This document shows, in pieces, positions 35,033 through 43,767 of a stretch of DNA of 64,000 nt (positions within the stretch are counted from its first letter, which is position 1; the number at the start of each line of letters is the position of its first letter). The stretch comes from Synergistes jonesii. GTDB taxonomy: Bacteria > Synergistota > Synergistia > Synergistales > Synergistaceae. A program made the translations under genes and the position numbers. The notes beneath the pieces were generated by a model. That model saw only the letters and a program-made list of their open reading frames with translations, searched no databases and was not told where the DNA came from. Location: positions 1 through 64,000 of the forward strand of contig NZ_JMKI01000047.1 in assembly GCF_000712295.1 (NCBI RefSeq), read 5' to 3'.

Positions 35033-35629
35033 ATGACAGCGTTGATCTGGTGCTTTGTAGGTTATCTCGCCGGCTCGTGCCCGGTCGGCTTCCTCGCTAC
35101 AAAATTCGTCGCTAAAAAGGATATCAGGACGTTCGGCTCCGGCAATATAGGGGCCACCAACGTCGGCAGGCTTATGGGGAAGAAGTGGGCCGTCGCTACC
35201 GCGCTCTTCGACATGTTGAAAGGAGGCGCCGCGGTGCTCGCGGCGTCGCTATTCACGGACGGGAGCGACGCGCTCCTTGCGCTCGTCGGAGTCTGCGCGG
35301 TGCTCGGGCACAACTTCCCGGTGTGGCTTGGCTTTAAAGGCGGCAAGGGCGTCGCGACGACATTCGGCGTGATAGCCTTCTATGATTTCTTCATGCCGCT
35401 TCCGGCCCTGCTCGGCGGCGCGGTATGGTATGTCGTGATGAAGACGACGAGGTACGTCTCTGTCGCGTCGATAGCGGGGCTCTTCGCCTCCGCCGTTTTC
35501 ACCGCCTGCTTCGGAATGCCGCGCCCTTATACGCTCGCGTCTTTCGCGCTCGCGCTCTTGTCGGCGTGGCGGCACCGCGCGAACATTGCGCGCCTGCGCG
35601 AGGGAACTGAAGCAAAAGTAAAATCTTAG
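35033..35629 (+). CDS. plsY: Acyl-phosphate:glycerol-3-phosphate acyltransferase PlsY
   Basis: Membrane enzyme making lysophosphatidic acid, the first phospholipid precursor. The 198 residues hold about five membrane segments and the three family motifs GSGNIGATNVGR, GHNFPVWLGFKGGKGVAT and a later WRHRANIARL. The ATG has GGAG seven bases upstream. Its CDP-alcohol counterpart pgsA lies about 1.8 kb away on the other strand. Confidence 0.94.
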   Translation: MTALIWCFVGYLAGSCPVGFLATKFVAKKDIRTFGSGNIGATNVGRLMGKKWAVATALFDMLKGGAAVLAASLFTDGSDALLALVGVCAVLGHNFPVWLGFKGGKGVATTFGVIAFYDFFMPLPALLGGAVWYVVMKTTRYVSVASIAGLFASAVFTACFGMPRPYTLASFALALLSAWRHRANIARLREGTEAKVKS

Positions 35630-35657
35630 GGTACCGCGTCGCGGAAATAAAAATTTA

Positions 35658-35686
35658 TTGTTTTCTTCCGCGCGCAATGATAAGAT
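35658..35686 (+). promoter_or_regulatory. Possible promoter of the zinc-ribbon gene
   Basis: TTGTTT and TAAGAT with a 17-base spacer lie 55 bases before the start codon. Confidence 0.4.
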
Positions 35687-35740
35687 AAAAAAGCAGACGG
35701 CGGCATCACGTTTATCCGGCAGACGGATGGGGGAATATTT

Positions 35741-36493
35741 ATGGCGTTTCTGGATCTGGAAAAAATGTTATCTAAAGGTATAAGCCGCGCGGTGGAGCAG
35801 GCGATAAAAAACAAAGTTCTCGAAGCCGTGATGCCGAAGCGACAGAAGGGCTCTGTAAGAAAGCGTGTCGCAGAGGACGAATATATGCGCGAAGCGCGCG
35901 CGGCCGAAAATCGCCTCGAGGAAGAATATCGCCCCGCCAAGCGGAAGGGCGCCGAACGCGGAAGCGAGGCGGCCCCGTCCTCCAAAAGCGTGAAGCTTTG
36001 CCAGAAGTGCGGCACGCTCTCGCCAAAAAAAATGAAATTCTGCCCGGAATGCGGCACACGCCTTCCCGACGAAACGCTTTACGAGCAGAACGTCGCGGCG
36101 CGTCCAAGCTGCCCGCTATGCGGCGCCTTCGTCGAGCCCGGCACAAAGTTCTGTCCCGAATGCGGCGCGGAGATACTGCGCGCGAAAAACGGCGAAGCCG
36201 CGGCGGTGCCTGGATGGCCGCCTAAATATGCCGTCTTCCCCAAGTGGAGCTTAGGCGGAAGAGTCGAGTGTGAGGAGCTTAGCGACGGGCTTCACGTGAC
36301 GCTTGAGCCTGCCGGCTATGATGAATTCGAAGCCTATCGTTATTCGGCGCTCGACGCCGGCTTTCGTCCGAAGGTCAGGGAGGGCGTCGGAGAGTGCCTT
36401 TGGCGCGTCTCAGACGGCCGCAGATACGAGATATGCGGGAGCTGCGACGAAAAGGCGGGAAATGTCTCGCTGCTCTTTTCGATATCGGAATAA
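35741..36493 (+). CDS. Double zinc-ribbon protein of unknown function
   Basis: Not assigned to a named family. Residues 1-80 are basic and helical; two zinc ribbons follow, CQKCG...CPECG (about 87-104) and CPLCG...CPECG (about 126-147). Residues 165-250 form a separate beta-rich domain with its own CGSC pair near the end. GGGGGAATATTT precedes the ATG. Such ribbons usually bind zinc for structure or protein contacts; the C-terminal domain gives no clear match. Confidence 0.75.
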   Translation: MAFLDLEKMLSKGISRAVEQAIKNKVLEAVMPKRQKGSVRKRVAEDEYMREARAAENRLEEEYRPAKRKGAERGSEAAPSSKSVKLCQKCGTLSPKKMKFCPECGTRLPDETLYEQNVAARPSCPLCGAFVEPGTKFCPECGAEILRAKNGEAAAVPGWPPKYAVFPKWSLGGRVECEELSDGLHVTLEPAGYDEFEAYRYSALDAGFRPKVREGVGECLWRVSDGRRYEICGSCDEKAGNVSLLFSISE

Positions 36494-36636
36494 ATTTTTA
36501 GCTTAGCGGCAGGAGGGCCGTCGGTGCGTTTATCGTGCCTGCGCCCCTTAAATTATCGCCGAAAAAGTCCATGAATGCGGCGATAGTCTGTGAAAGTCCA
36601 TAATATATGGAGCAAAATGTACAAGGAGATGGAACG

Positions 36637-37260
36637 ATGTGGCTGTTTAAGAAATTTGTCGGCAATACGAGAAAGCCGGAAGGATTTCTGGGAGCGATGA
36701 TGATTAGTGGCATGAACTTCGGACATGCAAGGGTGTCCGACTGGGGGATGGGACACTTCCCGAAGCTGGCGCCGCAGAGGATTGCTGATTTGGGCTGCGG
36801 CGGCGGAAGAAATGCTGCGGAGCTGCTGAAACGATATACGAAAGCTATTGTGACTGCGGTAGATTATTCTCCGCTGTCTGTAAAGAAGGCGAAGGCATAT
36901 AACCGGGAACATATCGAGGCGGGCAGATGCATCGTGCAGGAGGGCGACGTCGCGGCGCTGGATCTTCCGGACGAAGCCTTCGATCTGGCGACGGCGTTTG
37001 AGACGATTTATTTCTGGCCGGGGCCGGAGGAGTGTTTTCGGGAAGTGCGTCGGATTCTGAAACATGGCGGATATTTTATGATCGTCAACGAATCGGATGG
37101 AACGGATGCGGAAAGTTTGAAATATGAGAAGATCATTGAGGGAATGAAGAACTATACGCTTCCGCAGATCACAGAATATCTGCAAAAAGCTGGTTTCACA
37201 GAGGTTTGGGACGTTCATCACAGCGAGAAGCCGTGGATCGTCGTGGCGGCAAAGAAATAA
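36637..37260 (+). CDS. Class I SAM-dependent methyltransferase
   Basis: Methyltransferase of unknown substrate. The SAM-binding motif IADLGCGGGRNAAELL, the acidic end of strand 2 in VTAVDYSPLS, and LPDEAFDLATAFETIYFW are clear. The 207-residue form starting at ATG 36637 is chosen because AAGGAGA sits eight bases upstream; an in-frame ATG at 36607 lacks a site. GC content near 50 percent and codon choice differ from the flanking genes, which suggests recent transfer. Confidence 0.85.
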   Translation: MWLFKKFVGNTRKPEGFLGAMMISGMNFGHARVSDWGMGHFPKLAPQRIADLGCGGGRNAAELLKRYTKAIVTAVDYSPLSVKKAKAYNREHIEAGRCIVQEGDVAALDLPDEAFDLATAFETIYFWPGPEECFREVRRILKHGGYFMIVNESDGTDAESLKYEKIIEGMKNYTLPQITEYLQKAGFTEVWDVHHSEKPWIVVAAKK

Positions 37261-37424
37261 ACGCTATGATATCAAGCTGTGCCTATAAGCTGAAAAAGAT
37301 ACCGAAGCACTTCTTTATCTAAAAGCAGACATTCGGCGCTTTGGGGATGCAGTGCCGGAATTCTGAGTCTGAGTTTGACATTTCAGCAAAACCGAGTTTT
37401 TCAGCGACGAATGAATTAGCGGCG

Positions 37425-37976
37425 TTACAACAGATCCGCGCTCTTTATGACGTATTCGACTCCGGAAAGTATCGTGAGCAGCACGGCGACCCACATCACT
37501 GCCATTGCGAACGGTATGCCGAAGAGGAGCATGATTATTCCTATTATCTGCGTGACGGTCTTCAGCTTGCCTCCCTTGGACGCCGCGATCACGACGCCCT
37601 CTGACGCGGCGACCATGCGCAGCCCAGAGACGATGAACTCGCGCGAGACGATGACGACGACCATCCACGCGGGGAAGCGGTGCAGCTCTACTAGCGACGT
37701 AAGCACCGCTATTACGAGAATCTTATCCGCTATAGGGTCGATGAACTTCCCCATATTCGTTACGAGGTTGCGCTTGCGCGCGATATAGCCGTCCGCCGCG
37801 TCAGTAAGCGAGGCGATGATGAAGACGATGCCGGCTATGATATCCCCGACGTTGGCGCCCTCGATAGAGCCGAACTGTGTGCGGAGCGTTAGAAATACCA
37901 GTATCACGGGAGCGAGGAAGACCCGGGAAAGGCTCAGTATATTCGGCAGATTCCAAGGCGACTGCTTTGATGACAT
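37425..37976 (-). CDS. pgsA: CDP-diacylglycerol-glycerol-3-phosphate 3-phosphatidyltransferase
   Basis: Makes phosphatidylglycerophosphate in the inner membrane. The CDP-alcohol phosphotransferase motif is complete in DAADGYIARKRN...GKFIDPIADK, and NLPNILSLSRVFLAPVIL starts the protein. The start at 37976 is set by AGGAGA upstream; the reading frame stays open far beyond but that extension covers another gene and is not coding. The 183 residues hold about five hydrophobic segments. Confidence 0.93.
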   Translation of the reverse strand: MSSKQSPWNLPNILSLSRVFLAPVILVFLTLRTQFGSIEGANVGDIIAGIVFIIASLTDAADGYIARKRNLVTNMGKFIDPIADKILVIAVLTSLVELHRFPAWMVVVIVSREFIVSGLRMVAASEGVVIAASKGGKLKTVTQIIGIIMLLFGIPFAMAVMWVAVLLTILSGVEYVIKSADLL

Positions 37977-38152
37977 AAAAATAATTCTCCTTCTCATTCT
38001 TTTGCCGTTGAAGTCCGCGCGGTTCGCGGCGTCGGAACATACGTATTTATAACATATAATTCGCCTTTCCGCACGGTCGAGAGAGAATTTTGTGCGCTTC
38101 GCCGACGGCGCCGGCAAATTTCCGCCGCGCCGCGCGAGGCGTGCGAAAATTT

Positions 38153-38809
38153 TCAGCGCGGCGCGCGCGGGGAATCGTTTTTTTCTCCGCGGATGAAGAC
38201 TTTCACCTCTTCCCCGCGCGCCCTTCCGCCCTTCAGCGACGAGAGCATGCCGAGCACCACGCCGCGGACGAAGTCGGCGATGAAATCCTTCATCGGAAGC
38301 TCGCGGCCGCCGACGAACACCGACGAGCTCCTGTAATTTCCTCCGCGCACGAGCCCCGCTAACTTTTTTGCGATCAGCGCTTCGTCGCCCGCGCCGAAGC
38401 GCGCCGCTCCGTCGCCGGGGCGCTTTCTGTCGTAGAGCATGAAGACGCCCTTGACGCCGCCGGGGCGCGGCGTTTCGCTTTCCACCCATATCTTCGGAAG
38501 GTCGAGATATTTTCCCCCTTCGAGAATCACGATTTCGCAGTCCGGAAAATATTTCGATACGATATATTCCTGCGACATATCTCTGCGCGATTCTTCGGCG
38601 CGCAGCCCATCGTCTCCCCACAGCACCGCCGTGACGCCCGCGCCGCGCAGCTTCGACGTGTCGGGGCCCTCCGCGTCCAAGGCGTCCTCCGAGGTCCTTT
38701 TGATGTATCCGGTGCGCACGCCGAGACGCGCAAGCTCTTCGATAAGCCTGCGGCAGAGCGTCGTCTTTCCGCTGTTTTTGAAGCCAGAGACGGCTATCGT
38801 TCTAATCAT
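38153..38809 (-). CDS. mobB: Molybdopterin-guanine dinucleotide biosynthesis protein MobB
   Basis: P-loop GTPase thought to help molybdenum-cofactor guanylylation. The N terminus AVSGFKNSGKTTL is the P-loop typical of MobB, followed by GVRTGYIKR and EIVILEGGKYLDLPKIWV. The 218 residues are slightly longer than the family core. Its start overlaps the end of the membrane-protein gene upstream by four bases. No other molybdenum genes are in the window, so the assignment to this pathway is by family only. Confidence 0.82.
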   Translation of the reverse strand: MIRTIAVSGFKNSGKTTLCRRLIEELARLGVRTGYIKRTSEDALDAEGPDTSKLRGAGVTAVLWGDDGLRAEESRRDMSQEYIVSKYFPDCEIVILEGGKYLDLPKIWVESETPRPGGVKGVFMLYDRKRPGDGAARFGAGDEALIAKKLAGLVRGGNYRSSSVFVGGRELPMKDFIADFVRGVVLGMLSSLKGGRARGEEVKVFIRGEKNDSPRAPR

Positions 38810-39936
38810 TTTTTATCTCCTCTTTCTCTTTTCGGATAATTTTCACAGGGCGTTTTTATTATGCTGTGGTATATTTCGAGCAGAAAGAGGGCGAGCGAAA
38901 GAATCAGCGGCCCGACGAAAACGCCGAGGAAGCCCCACGCGTAAAGCCCGCCGAAGAGCCCGACGAAGATTACGAGCATGTGGATTTTGCTGCCCTCGGA
39001 TATGAAGAAGGGTTTTATGAAATTGTCGATCGAACTGACGACTAAAAGCCCCCAGATAAGCAATATCGCGCAGCCCGAATAATCTCCGCGCAGGAAAAGC
39101 ACTATCGAGGCAGGGATCCAGATCGAAGGCGTGCCGACAAACGGTATCATCGCCGTTATGAACATGCAGAAACCGAAAAATACCGGATGCGATAGCCCGA
39201 CGTACCACCAGCCTAGGCCTCCGAGCGTCCCCTGTATAGCCGCCGTCATTATGATGCCGAAGACGACGGCCTTCAGCATCACGGCGGTGCGCTCGATGAA
39301 GCCTCTGCGCTCTTCTTCAGGCAGCGGCAGCAGGTCGCTTGCGAAGTCGAGCATCCTGCTCCCGTCGCGCACGAGGAAGAAAGAGGTGATCGCGACCATC
39401 AGGACGATGAAGAAGAGCCCGAGCAGGCTTTCGAAAATGCGGCTCGAAACGGCCGTGAGGAACGAAGTCACGTAGCGCGCGTTGTCTTTGATCAGGGCGT
39501 CGACGAAGGGCAGTTCGGATATCAGGTCGAATTTGTCTATGAGGCGCCCGACCACGGGCAGCGTCTTTATCGAGGCGAGCATCTCGGCGTACGACGCCAT
39601 CGTGAAGCCGCTTTCCATCAGGTCTCTGCTTATGCGGATGGCCTCCTTCGTCACGAATATCGAAAGCAGCGTGATAGGCAGAACCATAAACACAAGGATG
39701 ACGCCGGTGCTTATCGCCGCCGCGACGTTCTGAAACCTTCCGCGGAAGACGCGCGAGTGAAGATATTTATATACGGGGTAAGCGAAGTAGGAGAAGAGTA
39801 TCGACCACGCCAAGGGTACCGCGAGCGGCCTGACTATATGCCATGAGATCATCGCGAAGAAAGCGAGCAGGACGATCATCGGGATAAGGCTCGTGCGGAT
39901 TTTTTTTGCAGCGACAGCGTATTTGTCTATGTACAC
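38806..39936 (-). CDS. AI-2E family transporter (UPF0118)
   Basis: Inner-membrane protein of the AI-2 exporter family; individual members have varied or unknown substrates. The 376 residues have about eight membrane segments and the family's GGLGWWYVGLSHPVFFGFCMFITAMIPFVG and SSIDNFIKPFFIS signatures. It is first of a mobB-containing pair. The family name does not establish that it carries autoinducer-2 here. Confidence 0.88.
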   Translation of the reverse strand: MYIDKYAVAAKKIRTSLIPMIVLLAFFAMISWHIVRPLAVPLAWSILFSYFAYPVYKYLHSRVFRGRFQNVAAAISTGVILVFMVLPITLLSIFVTKEAIRISRDLMESGFTMASYAEMLASIKTLPVVGRLIDKFDLISELPFVDALIKDNARYVTSFLTAVSSRIFESLLGLFFIVLMVAITSFFLVRDGSRMLDFASDLLPLPEEERRGFIERTAVMLKAVVFGIIMTAAIQGTLGGLGWWYVGLSHPVFFGFCMFITAMIPFVGTPSIWIPASIVLFLRGDYSGCAILLIWGLLVVSSIDNFIKPFFISEGSKIHMLVIFVGLFGGLYAWGFLGVFVGPLILSLALFLLEIYHSIIKTPCENYPKRERGDKK

Positions 39937-40043
39937 CGGTACTCCTCCAAGCGTGGCATCTTACGATAAGTATAATTCTTTTTCCGCGCTGCCGCCATAA
40001 AATTTCGCGCGCCCGGCTTGCGGCGGAGAAGAATGCACGCCGC

Positions 40044-40073
40044 TTGCCAGCCGCATGCCTTTTCTGTTAATAT
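40044..40073 (+). promoter_or_regulatory. Probable promoter of rpsO
   Basis: TTGCCA and TAATAT with an 18-base spacer lie about 90 bases before the start codon. The leader between may carry the S15 feedback structure, which is known in other bacteria, but I could not define it here. Confidence 0.5.
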
Positions 40074-40162
40074 ATATCTGCCCTGGCACGGACAGCGCGT
40101 CAACATAACCTGCCTGAGCCGGAGGAAATAGGGCGCGACAGGCCCGGAACGGAGTGATTTGA

Positions 40163-40429
40163 ATGATAGAGAAAGAAAAGAAACAGGCGATCATCGAAGA
40201 GTACAAGACCCACGAAGCCGACACGGGGTCGACCGAAGTCCAGGTGGCCATCCTCACGGCGCGCATCCGCGAGCTGACGGAGCATATGAAGGTCCATCAG
40301 AAGGACTTCCACAGCCGTCGCGGGCTCCTCATCATGGTAGGCAAGCGCCGTCGTCTTCTGCAATATCTTAAGAGCAGAGACTTCAACCGTTATCAGACGC
40401 TTATTCAGAGGCTAGGCCTGCGTCATTGA
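40163..40429 (+). CDS. rpsO: 30S ribosomal protein S15
   Basis: Binds 16S rRNA early in small-subunit assembly. The 88 residues contain the canonical [34 protein letters not shown] and [12 protein letters not shown] terminator separates it from pnp, but the rpsO-pnp order is the conserved one. Confidence 0.97.
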   Translation: MIEKEKKQAIIEEYKTHEADTGSTEVQVAILTARIRELTEHMKVHQKDFHSRRGLLIMVGKRRRLLQYLKSRDFNRYQTLIQRLGLRH

Positions 40430-40465
40430 TTTTCTGCGAATTTCGAAAAGATCGGTAATTCAGCT

Positions 40466-40497
40466 GGCGAAAGGGATATTCCTTTCGCCATTTTTTT
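40466..40497 (+). terminator. Terminator after rpsO
   Basis: GGCGAAAGG (40466-40474) pairs with CCTTTCGCC (40481-40489), followed by seven T residues. Read-through would extend rpsO transcripts into pnp. Confidence 0.9.
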
Positions 40498-40545
40498 GTT
40501 TTTTGTGCTATCCTTCTTAATGATGAATAAAACGGGAGGAAGAAA

Positions 40546-42942
40546 ATGAAAAAGATTTATGAACTTGATTTTTACGGCAAGAAGATGTCCTTTGAGGTAG
40601 GGCGTCTCGCAAAGCAGGCGAACGCGGCCGTCCTCGCCAGGCACGGCGACACGGCCCTGCTCGTGACCTCGGTGCTTGCCGAAAAGGCGCGCGAGGGGAT
40701 GGATTTTTTCCCTCTGCTCGTCGATTATGAAGAGCGCTACTATTCGGCTGGGAAGGTTCCCGGCGGATACATCAAGCGCGAAGGACGCCCTTCGGAATCC
40801 GCTATCTTGAGCGGACGCATGATCGACCGCTCGATTCGTTCGCTCTTTCCCGAGTGGATGAGGAACGACGTACACGTCGTGGCGACGGTGATGTCCGTCG
40901 ATCAGAAAAATCCCGCGAACATACTTGGAATCAACGGCGCCTCATTCGCGCTCGCTATCTCCGATATACCCTGGGACGGCCCGATAGGCGCGGTAAGAAT
41001 CGGTTGTCTCGACGGCAAACTCGTAGTCAACCCCGACGAATCCGACCTTCCGAGAAGCACCCTCGACCTCGTCGTCGCCGGCCACAAGGGCGGCATCACG
41101 ATGGTCGAGGCGGGGGCGAAAGAAGTCTCTGAAGAGCTGCTGGTCGACGCTATGGAACTCGCCTCTGAAGCGGTGCGCAAAATCGTCGAATTCATCGAAG
41201 GCGCCGTCACCGAGATAGGCAAGGAGAAAGTTCAGCTGCCGGTCCCCGAGGTCATAAAAGAGATAGACGATTGGATGAGGGAAAATCTCACGGACGAAAT
41301 CTACGAAGCCGTGCAGATAAACCAGAAACAGCCGAGGGGCGCCGCGATCGCGGCGGCACAGCAGAGGGCCGAGGAGCGATTCGCCGAAGAGTATCCCGAT
41401 TCGCCGAAGTACATCGCTGGCGTGATGGACGAGATGGTGAAGAAGGCGGTGCGCAGGCTGCTCGTCGTCGACAGGAAGCGTGCCGACGGGCGTGCGATGG
41501 ACGAACTGCGCCCGATAAGCTGCGAGATAGACATACTGCCGATGACTCACGGCTCGGCGCTCTTCACGCGCGGCGAGACCCAGTCGCTCGGCGTGACGAC
41601 GCTGGGGATGATCGGGCTCGACGACCAGATGATGGACGGCCTGAAGATAGACGAACCAGCTAAGAGATTTATACTTCACTACAACTTCCCCCCCTACTCG
41701 GTCGGAGAAGTCCGCCCGATGCGCGGCCCGGGACGCCGCGAGATAGGGCACGGCGCTCTTGCGGAGCGCGCGCTGCGCGCTCTCTTTCCCGAGGAAGAGG
41801 AATTCCCCTACGTCGTGCGTCAAGTGTCCGACATACTCGAATCCAACGGCTCGAGCTCGATGGCGTCCGTCTGCAGCGGCAGTCTTTCGATGATGGCGGC
41901 CGGCGTGCCGATCAAAAAGGCGGTCGCCGGAATCGCTATGGGGCTCATAGCCGACGGTGGAGAGATGTGCATACTGACGGACATACAGGGCCTTGAAGAC
42001 CACTACGGAGACATGGACTTCAAAGTCGCCGGGACGCGCGACGGGGTCACCGCGCTGCAGATGGACAACAAGGCCGGCGGCATCAACCGCGACATACTCA
42101 CGCGCGCCCTCGCCCAAGCGAAGAAGGGGCGCTTCCAGATACTCGACATCATGGACAGAACGATCGCCGCGCCGCGTCCGGAGCTTTCGCCGAACGCGCC
42201 GAAGATCATCACCTTCAATATCGATCCCGAAAAGATTCGCGACGTCATCGGCTCCGGCGGGAAGACGATTCGCGGCATAGTACAACAGACGGGCGCTAAG
42301 ATCGATGTCGAAGACAGCGGCAAGGTGAGCGTCGCCGCCGTCAACGAAGAATCCGCGCGCCTGGCGGAAAAGATCATAAGAGACCTCGTCCGCGATGTAG
42401 AAGCCGGAGAGACCTTCGTCGGCACTGTGACGAGGATGCTCTCCTTCGGTGCCTTCGTCGAAGTGCTGCCCGGAAAAGAAGGACTGCTGCACGTCAGCGA
42501 GGTAAGCAACTACCGCGTGCCGACGATCGAAGACGCCTTCGGGATCGGCGAGAAGGTGCTTGTGACGGTAAAAGAGATCGACGACATGCACCGCGTCAAC
42601 CTGAGCCGCAAACGCCTGCTCGGGCAGCTCGACGAGCTCGCGCTCAACCCTGAATTCGCGGCGCAAATTCCTGCCGAGAGAGCGCGCGAAGAAAGGTATT
42701 CGCACTTCCCGAAAGGCGGCGAACGCCGCGAAGGCGGGCACGACCGCGACAGGGATCGCGGCGACAGGGATCGCGGCGACAGGGGCGACCGCGGCGAAAG
42801 AGGAGAGCGCGGAGAGCGCAATTTTGACCGCGACAGGGAACGCGATCGCAGCCGCGGCTTCGAACGCCAGCGCGGCGGCGATTTTGAAGAAGAAAAGCCG
42901 CACAGGCCGGCGCGCCGCTTCGAAAGGGAGCGCAAAAATTAA
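40546..42942 (+). CDS. pnp: Polyribonucleotide nucleotidyltransferase with Arg/Asp/Gly-rich tail
   Basis: Exoribonuclease that degrades RNA from the 3' end using phosphate. Two RNase PH domains (about 10-140 and 315-535), a KH domain (about 555-610, [10 protein letters not shown]) and an S1 domain (about 622-690, [18 protein letters not shown]) are all present. Beyond about residue 718 lies an unusual tail of some 80 residues rich in Arg, Asp, Glu and Gly ([20 protein letters not shown]), resembling RNA-binding tails of degradosome proteins. The overall 798 residues exceed the usual 700. The stop overlaps dut by one base. Confidence 0.95.
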   Translation: MKKIYELDFYGKKMSFEVGRLAKQANAAVLARHGDTALLVTSVLAEKAREGMDFFPLLVDYEERYYSAGKVPGGYIKREGRPSESAILSGRMIDRSIRSLFPEWMRNDVHVVATVMSVDQKNPANILGINGASFALAISDIPWDGPIGAVRIGCLDGKLVVNPDESDLPRSTLDLVVAGHKGGITMVEAGAKEVSEELLVDAMELASEAVRKIVEFIEGAVTEIGKEKVQLPVPEVIKEIDDWMRENLTDEIYEAVQINQKQPRGAAIAAAQQRAEERFAEEYPDSPKYIAGVMDEMVKKAVRRLLVVDRKRADGRAMDELRPISCEIDILPMTHGSALFTRGETQSLGVTTLGMIGLDDQMMDGLKIDEPAKRFILHYNFPPYSVGEVRPMRGPGRREIGHGALAERALRALFPEEEEFPYVVRQVSDILESNGSSSMASVCSGSLSMMAAGVPIKKAVAGIAMGLIADGGEMCILTDIQGLEDHYGDMDFKVAGTRDGVTALQMDNKAGGINRDILTRALAQAKKGRFQILDIMDRTIAAPRPELSPNAPKIITFNIDPEKIRDVIGSGGKTIRGIVQQTGAKIDVEDSGKVSVAAVNEESARLAEKIIRDLVRDVEAGETFVGTVTRMLSFGAFVEVLPGKEGLLHVSEVSNYRVPTIEDAFGIGEKVLVTVKEIDDMHRVNLSRKRLLGQLDELALNPEFAAQIPAERAREERYSHFPKGGERREGGHDRDRDRGDRDRGDRGDRGERGERGERNFDRDRERDRSRGFERQRGGDFEEEKPHRPARRFERERKN
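42748..42785 (+). repeat. Short tandem repeat in the pnp tail
   Basis: The 15-base unit GACAGGGATCGCGGC occurs twice in a row and begins a third, diverged time. It encodes the DRDRG-type repeats of the PNPase tail and could vary in copy number. Confidence 0.7.
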
Positions 42943-43382
42943 TGGCCGAGCATATCACGGTCAAAGTAAAGACCGCTGAGGGCGTAACGCTTCCGGCATA
43001 CGCGACGGAAGGCTCCGCCGGTATGGACATACGCGCTTGCGAGCGCGTGGTAATAAGGGCCGGAGCGCGCGGCTGCGTCGGTACCGGGCTCTACCTTGAA
43101 ATACCGCGGGGCTACGAAGCGCAGGTGCGGCCGCGCAGCGGCCTCGCGCTGAAACACGGCGTCACGGTGCTCAACGCGCCGGGGACTATCGACTCGGATT
43201 ACCGCGGAGAGGTGCGCGTGATCCTCGCGAACTTCGGCGAAAACGATTTCACTATAGAGTCGGGAGAGCGCATCGCGCAGATAATTTTTGCCGCGGTGAC
43301 GCAGGCTCGGCTTGAGACGTCGGTCGAGCTTGGCGGCACCGAAAGAGGCGCCGGAGGCTTCGGCAGCACCGGCAGAAAATAA
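42942..43382 (+). CDS. dut: Deoxyuridine 5'-triphosphate nucleotidohydrolase
   Basis: Hydrolyses dUTP to dUMP, keeping uracil out of DNA. All five trimeric-dUTPase motifs are visible, including [34 protein letters not shown] and the C-terminal GAGGFGSTG that closes the site. The 146 residues are normal. It overlaps the pnp stop by one base. Confidence 0.95.
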   Translation: MAEHITVKVKTAEGVTLPAYATEGSAGMDIRACERVVIRAGARGCVGTGLYLEIPRGYEAQVRPRSGLALKHGVTVLNAPGTIDSDYRGEVRVILANFGENDFTIESGERIAQIIFAAVTQARLETSVELGGTERGAGGFGSTGRK

Positions 43383-43457
43383 AAGCGACGCTCGCGCGGC
43401 GGTAGCGTTACAGGCACCGGCTCCGCTCGAAGGCCGATTAGCGGAAAATCGCACCGC

Positions 43458-43486
43458 TTGACAAAAGCTCGAGCAGGCGGTATAAA
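43458..43486 (+). promoter_or_regulatory. Promoter of the thrS leader
   Basis: TTGACA and TATAAA with a 17-base spacer; transcription would start near 43493, just before the T-box leader. Confidence 0.85.
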
Positions 43487-43492
43487 GACACT

Positions 43493-43750
43493 CGTTGTCG
43501 GATAACTCGCGATGACGGGAAGAGTAAAAGCGACGCTTCGCTCCAGAGAGGAGACCATGCTTACGCATAGCTGAGAGGTCTTTGCGGAGAATGCTTTGAA
43601 GACCGCCCCGGAGCGGACGCCGAAGCCACAGGGATAAGGCGTCAGGGTGCGCCCTTCACAGCGCGCAGAGGGCCTTTGCATTGAGGGCCGAAATGGAGTG
43701 GAACAGCGAACTACAAGCCGCCTCCTGTTGTGGAGCGCGGCTTTTCTTAT
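43493..43750 (+). promoter_or_regulatory. T-box riboswitch (threonine) controlling thrS
   Basis: Senses uncharged tRNA-Thr and allows read-through into thrS. Stem I landmarks are in order: GATGACGGGAAGAGTA (43511-43526), CAGAGAGG (43544-43551) and GCTGAGAGG (43570-43578). A likely ACC threonine specifier lies at 43602-43604. The T-box bulge is TGGAACAGCG (43699-43708), whose TGGA would pair with a UCCA tRNA end. The antiterminator pairs GGAG (43695-43698) with CTCC (43722-43725) and GCG with CGC; the competing terminator uses 43716-43742 followed by TTTTC. Confidence 0.88.
43716..43750 (+). terminator. Regulated terminator of the thrS T-box
   Basis: AGCCGCCTCC (43716-43725) pairs with GGAGCGCGGCT (43732-43742), with one bulged base, then TTTTCTTATT. 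Its 5' arm is shared with the antiterminator, making the two exclusive. Confidence 0.85.
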
Positions 43751-43767
43751 TCAAAGGGGGAGTATAT

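Noticed and set aside
37425-38621. An open frame extending pgsA upstream to 398 codons
   Set aside because: The extension is Arg-rich, covers mobB in another frame, and the true pgsA start has a good ribosome-binding site and the family's normal N terminus.
40942-42903. A 653-codon open frame antisense to pnp
   Set aside because: It mirrors the codon pattern of pnp on the other strand, has no ribosome-binding site and shows no recognisable domain. High-GC genes often give such long antisense frames.
42716-42930. The repetitive end of pnp as a CRISPR-like or non-coding repeat array
   Set aside because: The repeats are short, in frame and adjacent without spacers; they encode the Arg/Asp/Gly tail.
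43681-43767. A TTG start that would add 29 residues to ThrS
   Set aside because: It lies inside the T-box antiterminator region and the ATG at 43768 has a strong ribosome-binding site.
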